From assembly GCA_002215675.1 (NCBI GenBank), contig NGFH01000011.1, positions 186,001 to 250,000 on the forward strand: a DNA stretch of 64,000 bases, in the 5' to 3' direction. A program made the position numbers and the translations under genes. Under the pieces are notes generated by a model. The model did not search any database. It worked only from the letters and a program-made list of their open reading frames with translations, and was not told where the DNA came from. This document shows positions 43,220 to 51,830 of this stretch, one piece after another (the stretch's first letter is position 1; each line of letters begins with the position of its first letter). Source of the DNA: Bacteroidetes bacterium 2013_40CM_41_45 (GTDB taxonomy: Bacteria > Bacteroidota > Bacteroidia > AKYH767-A > 2013-40CM-41-45).

Positions 43220-43774
43220 ATGTTTGGATTAGGTAAGAAAAAAGAGAAGCCCGACCCGTTTCCGGGTCAAAGGCTTGAAACAGCCGGAGGAGGCATTTTA
43301 ATCAGCCAGCTTGATGATGTGGTGAATTGGGCACGTTCCAATTCCCTTTGGCCTTTAGTTTTCGGAACCAGTTGCTGCGCTATTGAAATGATGAGCACGG
43401 CAGGAGCAAAATACGATTGGAGCCGGTTTGGTTGGGAGGTGGCACGTGCTACTCCCCGCCAAGCGGATGTTATTATTATAGCGGGAACTATTGTCAACAA
43501 AATGGCTCCCGTTCTTAAGCGCTTATACGATCAGATGGCAGACCCGAAATATGTTATTGCTATGGGTGCTTGCGCTACCAGTGGCGGCCCGTTTTTTTAC
43601 AATACATATTCTGTTGTAAAAGGTGCCGACCATGTTATTCCGGTCGATGTTTACATAGCAGGTTGTCCACCGCGCCCTGAAGCGCTGATGCATGCCATGC
43701 TCACCCTTCAGAAAAAAATTAAGAGCGGTGCGCCAAGAGAAAAAATTCAAATCGCAGAATGGAACGCCGCATAA
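43220..43774 (+). CDS. nuoB: NADH-quinone oxidoreductase subunit B
   Basis: 184 aa, the peripheral-arm subunit that holds cluster N2. Cys ligands are visible in [22 protein letters not shown] and [11 protein letters not shown]. The N-terminal [14 protein letters not shown] is a normal short extension. It is second in the operon. Confidence 0.96.
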   Translation: MFGLGKKKEKPDPFPGQRLETAGGGILISQLDDVVNWARSNSLWPLVFGTSCCAIEMMSTAGAKYDWSRFGWEVARATPRQADVIIIAGTIVNKMAPVLKRLYDQMADPKYVIAMGACATSGGPFFYNTYSVVKGADHVIPVDVYIAGCPPRPEALMHAMLTLQKKIKSGAPREKIQIAEWNAA

Positions 43775-43790
43775 ATAATAAAGCAAGACA

Positions 43791-44246
43791 GTGACGAACG
43801 AAGAATTAAAAGCAAAATTAACGGGCATTAATAGTGCGCTTACTTTCGAAGAAGGGGGTCAATGGCTCAATGTAAATGTTGAGCCGAAGGATTGGCTGCC
43901 GTTTGCAAAAGAGCTTCGCGAAAATCCCGAGTTGAATTTTGATTATATGTTTTGCCTGACTTGTGTAGATTGGAAAACCCATCTAGGCATGGTGTATCAT
44001 CTCAATTCAAAAAATCTTAAGCATATTATTGTAGTAAAATCAAAGCTTGACAGGAATAACCCGGAAATAGAAACCATATCACATATCTGGCGCACGGCAG
44101 AATTTCATGAGCGGGAAGTATATGATTTGTTTGGAGTAACATTCCTGCATCACCCCGACCTAAGAAGATTATTATTGACTGATGAATGGGTTGGCTGGCC
44201 TCTTCGTAAGGACTACGAAGACCCGGTTAACATGATAAAGTTATGA
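43791..44246 (+). CDS. nuoC: NADH-quinone oxidoreductase subunit C
   Basis: 151 aa, the 30-kDa subunit. The signature ISHIWRTAEFHEREVYDLFG is followed by HPDLRRLLLTDEWVGWPLRK. It starts with GTG (43791), 16 bp after nuoB. It is not fused to nuoD, unlike in some Bacteroidota; a repeat-filled spacer separates the two. Confidence 0.93.
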   Translation: MTNEELKAKLTGINSALTFEEGGQWLNVNVEPKDWLPFAKELRENPELNFDYMFCLTCVDWKTHLGMVYHLNSKNLKHIIVVKSKLDRNNPEIETISHIWRTAEFHEREVYDLFGVTFLHHPDLRRLLLTDEWVGWPLRKDYEDPVNMIKL

Positions 44247-44307
44247 TTTTCGGATTTCGGATTTTAAATTCGCAATCAACAATCCGCAGTCCGCAATAAA
44301 AAAATAA
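44247..44307 (+). repeat. CGGATTTCGG/AATTCGCAAT repeat spacer (nuoC-nuoD)
   Basis: TTCGGATTTCGGATTTTAAA followed by TTCGCAATCAACAATCCGCAG and more. It is built from short phrases (CGGATTT, TTCGCAAT, AATCCGCA) that recur in five other nuo spacers. No coding potential is seen. Confidence 0.8.
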
Positions 44308-45423
44308 ATGTTTGAAGAAGTAGCAACCACAGAGCAAGGCGACCTCGTCATAAACGTGGGGCCGCAGCATCCTTCTACACATGGTGTGCTGCATCTTATT
44401 ATTACGCTTCGTGGCGAAACCATTATGAAGATTGAGCCGCACCTTGGCTACATTCATCGGTCTATAGAAAAGATGTGCGAGGGTTTAACGTACCGCCAGT
44501 TTGTGTATGTGACCAGCAAGATGGATTATCTCTCATCTCACATCAACAATCACGGATGCGTACTGTGTGTTGAGAAAGGACTTCAGCTTGAAGTTACTCC
44601 TCGCGCGCAGGTAATTCGCGTACTGATGGACGAACTAACCCGCATTGCATCGCATTGCCTGTGGTGGGGTGCGCTGGGAATGGACGTAGGTGCATTGACT
44701 CCGTTCTTTCATGCTTTCCGCGAGCGCGAAATGATAAACGTTATTATGGAAGAAACCTGCGGAACTCGCCTTACCATGAATTACATGGTGCCGGGCGGAG
44801 TGATGGCAGACCTTCATTCTAATTTTCAGAAAAGGGTAAAGCAGTTTATCAAGGACTTCAAGCCAAAACTTATTGAATACGATGACCTTCTTACCAATAA
44901 CTCTATATTCATAGAGCGAATGAAAGGTGTTGGAATTCTTTCGAAAGATGATGCCGTTTCATACGGCTGCACAGGGCCAACGGCAAGAGGCAGCGGAGTA
45001 AGCTGCGATATAAGAAAATGGTATCCATACGAGATATATGATAAGCTGAATTTTGAAGAAGTTCTTGAAACAGAAGGAGATAGTTATTCAAGGTATATGG
45101 TACGTGTCAGGGAATTCCGCCAATCTCTTTCTATACTGGAGCAATTAATAGATAATATTCCTGAAGGTGATTTCCAGACAAAAACCAAAGCAGTACTGAA
45201 ATTGCCGAAGGGAGAATTTTATTCCAAGGTAGAAACAGCGCGCGGAGAATTCGGAGTGTACATTGTAGCCGAAGGCGCAACCAATCCTTACAGGATTAAA
45301 TTCCGTTCACCCGGTTTCTCCAACCTTTCAGCGCTCGACCATATTGCACGCGGGCAAAAAATTGCCGACATGATTGCCATCATGGGCTCATTAGATTTTG
45401 TAATACCGGATATAGATAGATGA
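44308..45423 (+). CDS. nuoD: NADH-quinone oxidoreductase subunit D
   Basis: 371 aa, the 49-kDa subunit lining the quinone site. The signature GDLVINVGPQHPSTHGVLHL is followed by EPHLGYIHRSIEKM and RVLMDELTRIASHCLWWGAL. It ends at the conserved LDFVIPDIDR. It has the normal length. Confidence 0.97.
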   Translation: MFEEVATTEQGDLVINVGPQHPSTHGVLHLIITLRGETIMKIEPHLGYIHRSIEKMCEGLTYRQFVYVTSKMDYLSSHINNHGCVLCVEKGLQLEVTPRAQVIRVLMDELTRIASHCLWWGALGMDVGALTPFFHAFREREMINVIMEETCGTRLTMNYMVPGGVMADLHSNFQKRVKQFIKDFKPKLIEYDDLLTNNSIFIERMKGVGILSKDDAVSYGCTGPTARGSGVSCDIRKWYPYEIYDKLNFEEVLETEGDSYSRYMVRVREFRQSLSILEQLIDNIPEGDFQTKTKAVLKLPKGEFYSKVETARGEFGVYIVAEGATNPYRIKFRSPGFSNLSALDHIARGQKIADMIAIMGSLDFVIPDIDR

Positions 45424-45474
45424 AAAATTGCGAATTGCGGATTGTTGATTGCGGATTTAAATCCGAAATAAAAA
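45424..45474 (+). repeat. Repeat spacer (nuoD-nuoH)
   Basis: AATTGCGAATTGCGGATTG, TTGATTGCGGATTTAAATCCG and AAATAAAAA: the same phrases as the C-D spacer, partly self-complementary (GCGGATTTAAATCCG). Confidence 0.8.
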
Positions 45475-46551
45475 ATGTGGAGTTTAAGTAGCATAACAGA
45501 TATAGTTCAAACGTGGTTGGGCAGTACGTTCAATCCAACGATTGCATTGCTGCTGCAATTTGTCATGGCAGGGCTGTTGGTGATTACGTTGTTTGCTGTT
45601 CTTGGGCTGGTGCTTGTATTTATGGAAAGAAAAGTTTCCGCATATATGCAGGTACGGATTGGACCAAACCGCGTAGGTCCGAGAGGTTACCTGCAAACAG
45701 CTGCCGATACGTTGAAGCTTTTGATGAAAGAAGGACTGGTACCTGCAGGAGCCGATAAATTCCTTTTTAATCTTGCCCCGTATGTTGTAATGATTTCTGC
45801 AATGCTGTTAATGGCTCCGATTGCATTTGCAAAAGATTTCCAGATGTGGGATTTAAATATAGGAGTGCTATATGTTTCTTCTGTATCTTCTATTGCTGTA
45901 ATAGGAATACTGATGGCAGGATGGAGCAGCAACAATAAATATTCGCTGCTTGGTGCGATGAGAAGCGGTGCGCAGATTGTAAGCTATGAATTATCAGCAG
46001 GGCTTTCCATTATTTCCATTGTAATTCTGGTGGGCAGCTTAAAAATTTCAGACATCATTGCTTCGCAGCAGGACGGGTGGTGGATTTTTAAAGGACACAT
46101 TCCCGCCATCATTGCATTTGTAATTTTTCTCATCGCAGTGACTGCAGAAACCAACCGCGCTCCGTTCGATTTGGCAGAAGCAGAATCAGAACTCACTGCA
46201 GGGTTTCACACTGAGTATTCCGGAATGAGGTTTGCGTTATTCTTCCTTGCAGAATATGCTAACATATTTATTGTCTGCGCCATTGGCGCAACATTATTCC
46301 TCGGAGGATGGATGCCGTTTCATATCGGGAATCTGCAGGCGTTTAACCACATCATGGATTATATACCATCATCAATATGGTTTTTCGGAAAAACATTTTT
46401 CCTCATATTTGTCATCATGTGGTTCCGCTGGACATTTCCGCGCCTTCGCATCGACCAGCTTCTGAATCTTGAATGGAAATATTTACTGCCGATAAGCATG
46501 TTCAATGTTTTACTTGTTACCATAATGGCAATAATGAAATGGCACTTCTAA
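45475..46551 (+). CDS. nuoH: NADH-quinone oxidoreductase subunit H
   Basis: 358-aa membrane subunit of about eight helices that links the quinone site to the proton channels. Signatures are GLVLVFMERKVSAYMQVRIG PNRVGPRG and AETNRAPFDLAEAESELTAG. It precedes the four-helix-bundle insertion. Confidence 0.97.
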   Translation: MWSLSSITDIVQTWLGSTFNPTIALLLQFVMAGLLVITLFAVLGLVLVFMERKVSAYMQVRIGPNRVGPRGYLQTAADTLKLLMKEGLVPAGADKFLFNLAPYVVMISAMLLMAPIAFAKDFQMWDLNIGVLYVSSVSSIAVIGILMAGWSSNNKYSLLGAMRSGAQIVSYELSAGLSIISIVILVGSLKISDIIASQQDGWWIFKGHIPAIIAFVIFLIAVTAETNRAPFDLAEAESELTAGFHTEYSGMRFALFFLAEYANIFIVCAIGATLFLGGWMPFHIGNLQAFNHIMDYIPSSIWFFGKTFFLIFVIMWFRWTFPRLRIDQLLNLEWKYLLPISMFNVLLVTIMAIMKWHF

Positions 46552-46588
46552 ATGATTGTGGATTTCGGATTTAAAATTTCGAATTGAA
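46552..46588 (+). repeat. Repeat spacer before the inserted gene
   Basis: GTGGATTTCGGATTTAAAAT and TTCGAATTGAA: the same phrase family. It directly precedes the ATG of the four-helix-bundle gene. Confidence 0.75.
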
Positions 46589-46978
46589 ATGAACCCTGAA
46601 GAATTAAAAAAGAGAACTAAACAGTTTGCACTTAGGGCGATTAAGCTGTTTAATAGTTTGCCAAAGAAGAAGGATGCAGAAGTTTTAGGGATTCAATTGC
46701 TCCTTGCATCCACTTCGGTTGGTGCAAATTACAGGGCTGCATGTAGAGCTAGGTCGCAAGCTGATTTTATTTCTAAAATCACTATTGTAGAGGAAGAATC
46801 TGATGAATCAGCATATTGGATAGAATTATTAGGTGAATCCGGAATCGTAAAAAAGAAGCTGTTGGAAAATTTGTTGATAGAAGCAAATGAGTTGACAGCT
46901 ATATTTACTTCTTCAGGAAGAACTGCTAAATCGAAAATAAATTCGCAATTTAAAATTCGCAATACGCAATTAATATAA
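46589..46978 (+). CDS. Four-helix-bundle (S23/Avd-like) protein inserted in the nuo operon
   Basis: 129 aa. MNPEELKKRTKQFALRAIKL, KDAEVLGIQLLLASTSVGAN YRAACRARS and ESDESAYWIELLGESGIV match the four-helix-bundle family first known from 23S rRNA intervening sequences (TIGR02436), related to Avd of diversity-generating retroelements. It is not part of complex I. The start is the ATG at 46589 rather than the upstream in-frame codon of the track. The last residues NSQFKIRNTQLI are encoded by the spacer repeat, and its TAA overlaps the nuoI ATG by one base. That means the gene and repeats entered between nuoH and nuoI while keeping the operon reading. Confidence 0.85.
   Translation: MNPEELKKRTKQFALRAIKLFNSLPKKKDAEVLGIQLLLASTSVGANYRAACRARSQADFISKITIVEEESDESAYWIELLGESGIVKKKLLENLLIEANELTAIFTSSGRTAKSKINSQFKIRNTQLI
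46934..46977 (+). repeat. Repeat copy encoding the C-terminus of the inserted gene
   Basis: AAATTCGCAATTTAAAATTC and GCAATACGCAATTAATA: the repeat is translated as SQFKIRNTQLI and runs up to nuoI. Confidence 0.75.
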
Positions 46979-47448
46979 TGTTTTTAAAGGAATATTTTAA
47001 AACGATTTTTGGTACAGTTAAGTCACTGCTCACCGGCATGAGGCGGACGGGATATTACTTTACACATGGGAAGGAAATTATTACGCAGGAATATCCCAAT
47101 GAGTACCCGGTGCTTGCTGACAGGTTTCGCGGGGAAGTGGTAATGATTCATGATGAAAAGAACGAGCATCGCTGCACCGGTTGTTCTGCGTGTGAAATAT
47201 CATGCCCTAACGGAACCATAAAAATTATCAGCAAGTTTGAGACAGGTCCTGACGGTAAAAAGAAAAAGGCCATCGATAAGTTTGTGTACCATCTTGAGTT
47301 GTGTACATTCTGCAATCTATGTATTGAAGCATGTCCGACTTCAGCAATTAAAATGGACCAGGCATTTGAGCACAGTGTTTTTGACCGCAGTCGTTTGACG
47401 AAGGTGTTGAATAAGCCCGGTTCTAAAATTATGGAGGGGGTAGAATGA
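46978..47448 (+). CDS. nuoI: NADH-quinone oxidoreductase subunit I
   Basis: 156 aa, the TYKY-type subunit with two 4Fe-4S clusters: CTGCSACEISCP and CTFCNLCIEACP. The ATG overlaps the stop of the inserted four-helix-bundle gene (TAATG), so its translation may now depend on that gene. It ends in EGVE just before a repeat. Confidence 0.95.
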   Translation: MFLKEYFKTIFGTVKSLLTGMRRTGYYFTHGKEIITQEYPNEYPVLADRFRGEVVMIHDEKNEHRCTGCSACEISCPNGTIKIISKFETGPDGKKKKAIDKFVYHLELCTFCNLCIEACPTSAIKMDQAFEHSVFDRSRLTKVLNKPGSKIMEGVE

Positions 47449-47532
47449 TTTCGAATTTCGAATTGTTGATTGCCGATTTATTTTTTTCAATTCGCAATTT
47501 AAAATCCGAAATCCGCAATTGATAAAAGAATT
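47449..47532 (+). repeat. Repeat spacer (nuoI-nuoJ)
   Basis: Two inverted sets: TTTCGAATTTCGAATTGTTG and, after a T run, AATTCGCAATTTAAAATCCG followed by AAATCCGCAATTG. The halves can pair to form a long AT-rich hairpin. Confidence 0.8.
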
Positions 47533-48054
47533 ATGGAGGCTAAAGAAATAATATTCTACCTGCTGGCAGCCCTTACGCTGGGCAGCGGCCTGCTGGCGGT
47601 TACTGCCCGAAAAATTTTCCGCGCTGCCATATTTCTTCTGTTCTCTCTTATCGGTATTGCGGGATTTTATTTCTGGCTTCAATATGAATTTATTGCGGCT
47701 GTGCAGATTGTGGTTTATGTGGGAGGAATTGTAGTGCTTATCATCTTTTCTATTTTTCTTACGCAGCAGGCAGGAACAGATTTACCGAATCCTCCTTTAA
47801 GGAGAATAATTTTCTCTGCGCTGGCTGCTTTATTCGGTTTGATTTTTTCGTGGATGCTGATAAGCCAGCATCCCTTTAAGCCGGGCGCTGAATCTCCCGT
47901 GGCAGTATCGGTTGCCAACATCGGCAGTATGATGCTTAATGTGAATGATACCGGTTATGCATTGCCGTTCGAGTTGGTGAGCATTCTTCTGCTTGCGGCT
48001 ATGGTTGGCTGTATTGTAATTGCAATTAAATCAAGAACAGAAACCGCAAACTGA
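47533..48054 (+). CDS. nuoJ: NADH-quinone oxidoreductase subunit J
   Basis: 173 aa with five helices. It contains the conserved AAVQIVVYVGGIVVLIIFSI motif. It is spaced 3 bp from nuoK. Confidence 0.94.
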   Translation: MEAKEIIFYLLAALTLGSGLLAVTARKIFRAAIFLLFSLIGIAGFYFWLQYEFIAAVQIVVYVGGIVVLIIFSIFLTQQAGTDLPNPPLRRIIFSALAALFGLIFSWMLISQHPFKPGAESPVAVSVANIGSMMLNVNDTGYALPFELVSILLLAAMVGCIVIAIKSRTETAN

Positions 48055-48057
48055 TAT

Positions 48058-48372
48058 ATGGAGCAAATCGGACTACAGCATATTCTTTTTGTCAGCATTT
48101 CACTTTTCTTCATCGGTGTTTACGGATTTCTGACCCGGAGAAATCTCATCACCATGCTTATGTCAGTTGAATTAATTCTGAATAGTGTTAACTTAAATTT
48201 TATTGCATTTAATAAATATCTCTGGGCCGGAAGACTTGATGGAGTTTTCTTTGCCATATTTATTATAGCCATTGCAGCGTGCGAAGCGGCTGTGGCAATT
48301 GCTATTATTATCAACCTGTACCGCAGTCATAAATCAATAGACGTTGAATCAGCTGCTGAAATGAAATACTGA
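48058..48372 (+). CDS. nuoK: NADH-quinone oxidoreductase subunit K
   Basis: 104 aa with three helices. The key glutamates are in TMLMSVELILNSVNLN and IAACEAAVAIAIIINLYR. It is spaced 6 bp from nuoL. Confidence 0.95.
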   Translation: MEQIGLQHILFVSISLFFIGVYGFLTRRNLITMLMSVELILNSVNLNFIAFNKYLWAGRLDGVFFAIFIIAIAACEAAVAIAIIINLYRSHKSIDVESAAEMKY

Positions 48373-48378
48373 TAAGAA

Positions 48379-50319
48379 ATGCTTGACGCAACCTACATAG
48401 CCCTGATTCCTTTACTGCCATTAGCAAGCTTTGTTATTCTCGGTTTGTTTGGCAGGAAATATTTTAAGAATTTTTCCGGAATAATCGGAACCACTTCTCT
48501 CTTTGTTTCAGCGTTGCTTTCTCTTGTTACAGCTTACCAGTACTTTTTTGTTTCGGGAAAATTGGACGGAGTGTACCAGAAAATTATCGCACTTAAATAT
48601 ACGTGGCTGCAATTTTCCCCGAATGTTTCCATAGACATGGGAATTCTCCTCGACCCCATTTCAGTGATGATGCTGGTCGTGGTCACTTTTGTCTCTCTCA
48701 TGGTTCACATATACAGTTTGGGTTATATGAAAGGGGAGGAGCGCTTCCCAACCTTCTATGCATTCCTCGCGCTGTTTACATTCTCTATGCTTGGACTGGT
48801 AGTGTCATCAAATATTTTCCAGATTTATATTTTCTGGGAACTGGTAGGCGTATCATCGTATTTGCTCATCGGTTATTATTATGACCGGCCTTCAGCAGTT
48901 GCAGCATCTAAAAAAGCATTCATTGTAACTCGCTTTGCCGACCTCGGATTTCTCATTGGCATACTTATTTTATCTTTCTATGCAGGCACTCTTGATTTCA
49001 ATACACTCATTGAACGTCTGACAAATTTTGAATCGAGCCAGCTAAAAGAAATTGCTACAGCTTCTTTCCTTGGCATCTCTGCACTTACATGGGGACTGGT
49101 ACTGGTATTTATTGGGGGTGCAGGTAAGAGCGCTATGTTTCCGTTGCACATCTGGCTGCCCGATGCCATGGAAGGCCCGACACCTGTGTCGGCATTGATT
49201 CATGCTGCGACTATGGTTGTTGCGGGAGTATATTTAGTTGCGAGATTATTCCCAGTCTTTGCTCTTTCATGTCCGGCTGCGCTGGAAGTGGTTGCTTATG
49301 TGGGAGTGCTTTCTGCTTTGCTGGCTGCGCTCATTGCATGTACGCAGACGGATATCAAACGTGTGCTTGCATATTCAACCATGTCTCAAATCGGGTACAT
49401 GATGTTTGCGCTTGGTGTTTCAGGATATTATGGCGAAGATGGGACCGGTTATATGGCTTCCATGTTCCATCTGTTTACGCATGCGTTCTTCAAAGCGCTT
49501 CTGTTTCTTGGCGCGGGCGCTGTGATTCACTTTGTTCATACTAATGAGATGACAGAAATGGGCGGTCTGCGGAAATATTTACCTATCACACACATTACAT
49601 TTCTTATTGCCTGTCTTGCAATTGCAGGTGTTCCGCCCTTTGCAGGATTTTTCAGCAAGGAAGAAATTCTCGTTGCAGCGCAGCATCACAACCAACTGAT
49701 TTATTGGATTGCGTTAATAACTGCCGGACTTACAGCATTCTATATGTTCCGTCTCTACTTTTCTATCTTCTGGAATAAAGAACACCATCCGCACGGTGAA
49801 CATCACGGAGAAGGTCCCGCAACGATGATGATTCCTTTAATCATTCTTGGAATCGGAGCAGCGCTTGCTGGCTTTGTTCCATTCAATAAGCTGGTAACTG
49901 CAACAGGGAGCATACTTGAAACTGAATTCCACTTGAACGCTACCACTATAATGGCTGTATCTGTTGGATTGGCGGGTATCCTGATTGCGATGCGCCTCTA
50001 CAAAACACAAAATGATTTACCGGAAAGAATTTCTTCCTCACTTAAAGGATTATACCGTGCATCATACCGCAAATTTTACATAGACGAAATTTATTTATTC
50101 GTAACCAAGAAAATTATTTTCAATCTCATTGGCCGGCCTGCAGCATGGATTGACAGAAATATCGTGGATGGATTTATGAACCTGCTGGGCAGTTCTTCGC
50201 AAACCATTTCCGAGGAAATAAGTGTAATGCAATCAGGAAGAGTGCAGCAGTACGCTGCCTATTTCTTTGCCGGTGCAATGGGATTGGCGCTTTTATTTAT
50301 TTACATCTGGACAAAATAA
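48379..50319 (+). CDS. nuoL: NADH-quinone oxidoreductase subunit L
   Basis: 646-aa antiporter-like subunit with the long lateral helix at the C-terminus. Signatures are FQIYIFWELVGVSSYLLIGY, AGKSAMFPLHIWLPDAMEGP TPVSALIHAATMV and HLFTHAFFKALLFLGAGAVI. A His-rich loop (KEHHPHGEHHGEG) lies near residue 475. Confidence 0.96.
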   Translation: MLDATYIALIPLLPLASFVILGLFGRKYFKNFSGIIGTTSLFVSALLSLVTAYQYFFVSGKLDGVYQKIIALKYTWLQFSPNVSIDMGILLDPISVMMLVVVTFVSLMVHIYSLGYMKGEERFPTFYAFLALFTFSMLGLVVSSNIFQIYIFWELVGVSSYLLIGYYYDRPSAVAASKKAFIVTRFADLGFLIGILILSFYAGTLDFNTLIERLTNFESSQLKEIATASFLGISALTWGLVLVFIGGAGKSAMFPLHIWLPDAMEGPTPVSALIHAATMVVAGVYLVARLFPVFALSCPAALEVVAYVGVLSALLAALIACTQTDIKRVLAYSTMSQIGYMMFALGVSGYYGEDGTGYMASMFHLFTHAFFKALLFLGAGAVIHFVHTNEMTEMGGLRKYLPITHITFLIACLAIAGVPPFAGFFSKEEILVAAQHHNQLIYWIALITAGLTAFYMFRLYFSIFWNKEHHPHGEHHGEGPATMMIPLIILGIGAALAGFVPFNKLVTATGSILETEFHLNATTIMAVSVGLAGILIAMRLYKTQNDLPERISSSLKGLYRASYRKFYIDEIYLFVTKKIIFNLIGRPAAWIDRNIVDGFMNLLGSSSQTISEEISVMQSGRVQQYAAYFFAGAMGLALLFIYIWTK

Positions 50320-50322
50320 CGA

Positions 50323-51810
50323 ATGAATCTTTCTTTGCTCCTGTTTCTTCCGTTGCTTACCGCCATAGGCGTTTTGCTTTCGCGTAATGCGCAGCAAGTG
50401 AAAACAATTTCTCTTGTGGGTGCAGTAATTCAGTTTGTGTTCGCAATGATACTGTTATTCACATACCGGGCAGAACGTATAGCTGGCAATACGGAGCAGA
50501 TGTTGTTTACACAGCGGTACGAGTGGTTTTCTCCTCTCAACATACAATATTTTATTGGAGTGGACGGAATTTCTGTTGCCATGATTATTCTTACTGCTTT
50601 TGTCGTGCTTGCAGGCGTTTTGGTTTCATGGAACATTGAAAAGATGACCAAGGAATTTTATTTCCTGCTTATTCTTCTTTCACTCGGTGCGTATGGGTTT
50701 TTTATTTCACTTGATTTATTCACACTCTTCTTCTTCCTCGAAATTGCAGTCATACCTAAATATCTTCTCATCGGTATCTGGGGAAGCGGTAAAAAAGAAT
50801 ATAGCGCTAACAAGCTTGCCTTAATGCTTATGGGTGGTTCGGCTTTGGTTCTTGTGGGTTTGCTGGGAGTTTATTTTATGTCCGGAATACACTCGTTCGA
50901 TTTGTTGAAACTTTCTCAAGTACATATACCGCTGGAAATCCAGAAAATATTTTTCCCGTTCATGTTTATCGGCTTTGGAGTGTTCACCGCTATTTTTCCT
51001 TTTCACACCTGGGTGCCTGACGGACACTCTTCTGCGCCCACAGCAGGTTCAATGTTTCTTGCCGGCATCTCCATGAAGCTGGGAGGATATGGCTGCTTGC
51101 GGGTTGCTACATATCTCATGCCTGAAGCGGCTCACTATTATTCACCTGTTATTATCATTCTCGCATCTATAGCAATTCTTTACGGAGCATTTGCCACTAT
51201 GATGCAGACCGATTTAAAATATATCAACGCATATTCATCGGTAAGTCACTGTGGATTTGTGCTTCTGGGTATCGGTATGCTGACCAAAATAGCAATCACC
51301 GGTGCGGTAATGCAGATGGTATCTCACGGGCTAATGACAGCCCTCTTCTTCGCTGTGATTGGTATGATTTACGAGCGAACACATACACGTCTCGTTTCCC
51401 AAATGGGCGGCTTGCTGAAAGTGATGCCTTTTGTGTGCAGCGTATTTTTTATTGTGGGACTTTGTTCACTCGGCTTGCCGGGCTTCAGTGGTTTTGTTGC
51501 AGAGATGACAATCTTTGTCGGCTCATGGCAGAACGCGGATGCATTTTATCGCATCGCCACTATTGCCGCTTGCGCGTCCATCGTGGTAACGGCAGTTTAT
51601 ATTTTACGCGCTATCGGACAAGTAGCTATGGGCCCGATGAAAGATAACGGGCATGCTGCTGAAATGATAGACGCTCGATGGAATGAGAAAATTGCTGCCG
51701 GTGTTTTAATATTAGGAATTGTTGCGATAGGAATGGCTCCGTTCTGGCTTAATGATTTAATTACACCAGGGGCTGAAATTATCATGCAAAAAGTTGCCGC
51801 ACTTAAATAG
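50323..51810 (+). CDS. nuoM: NADH-quinone oxidoreductase subunit M
   Basis: 495 aa, antiporter-like. Signatures are FFLEIAVIPKYLLIGIWG, FPFHTWVPDGHSSAPTAGSM and SYSSVSHCGFVLLGIG-type helix 11 (YINAYSSVSHCGFVLLGIGM). It is 3 bp after nuoL. Confidence 0.96.
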   Translation: MNLSLLLFLPLLTAIGVLLSRNAQQVKTISLVGAVIQFVFAMILLFTYRAERIAGNTEQMLFTQRYEWFSPLNIQYFIGVDGISVAMIILTAFVVLAGVLVSWNIEKMTKEFYFLLILLSLGAYGFFISLDLFTLFFFLEIAVIPKYLLIGIWGSGKKEYSANKLALMLMGGSALVLVGLLGVYFMSGIHSFDLLKLSQVHIPLEIQKIFFPFMFIGFGVFTAIFPFHTWVPDGHSSAPTAGSMFLAGISMKLGGYGCLRVATYLMPEAAHYYSPVIIILASIAILYGAFATMMQTDLKYINAYSSVSHCGFVLLGIGMLTKIAITGAVMQMVSHGLMTALFFAVIGMIYERTHTRLVSQMGGLLKVMPFVCSVFFIVGLCSLGLPGFSGFVAEMTIFVGSWQNADAFYRIATIAACASIVVTAVYILRAIGQVAMGPMKDNGHAAEMIDARWNEKIAAGVLILGIVAIGMAPFWLNDLITPGAEIIMQKVAALK

Positions 51811-51830
51811 AAAGTTAACGCACGCAAGAG

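Noticed and set aside
46556-46588. Longer N-terminus (MWISDLKFRIE) of the four-helix-bundle protein
   Set aside because: These residues are encoded by the spacer repeat from a non-ATG codon; the ATG at 46589 begins the family-like sequence.
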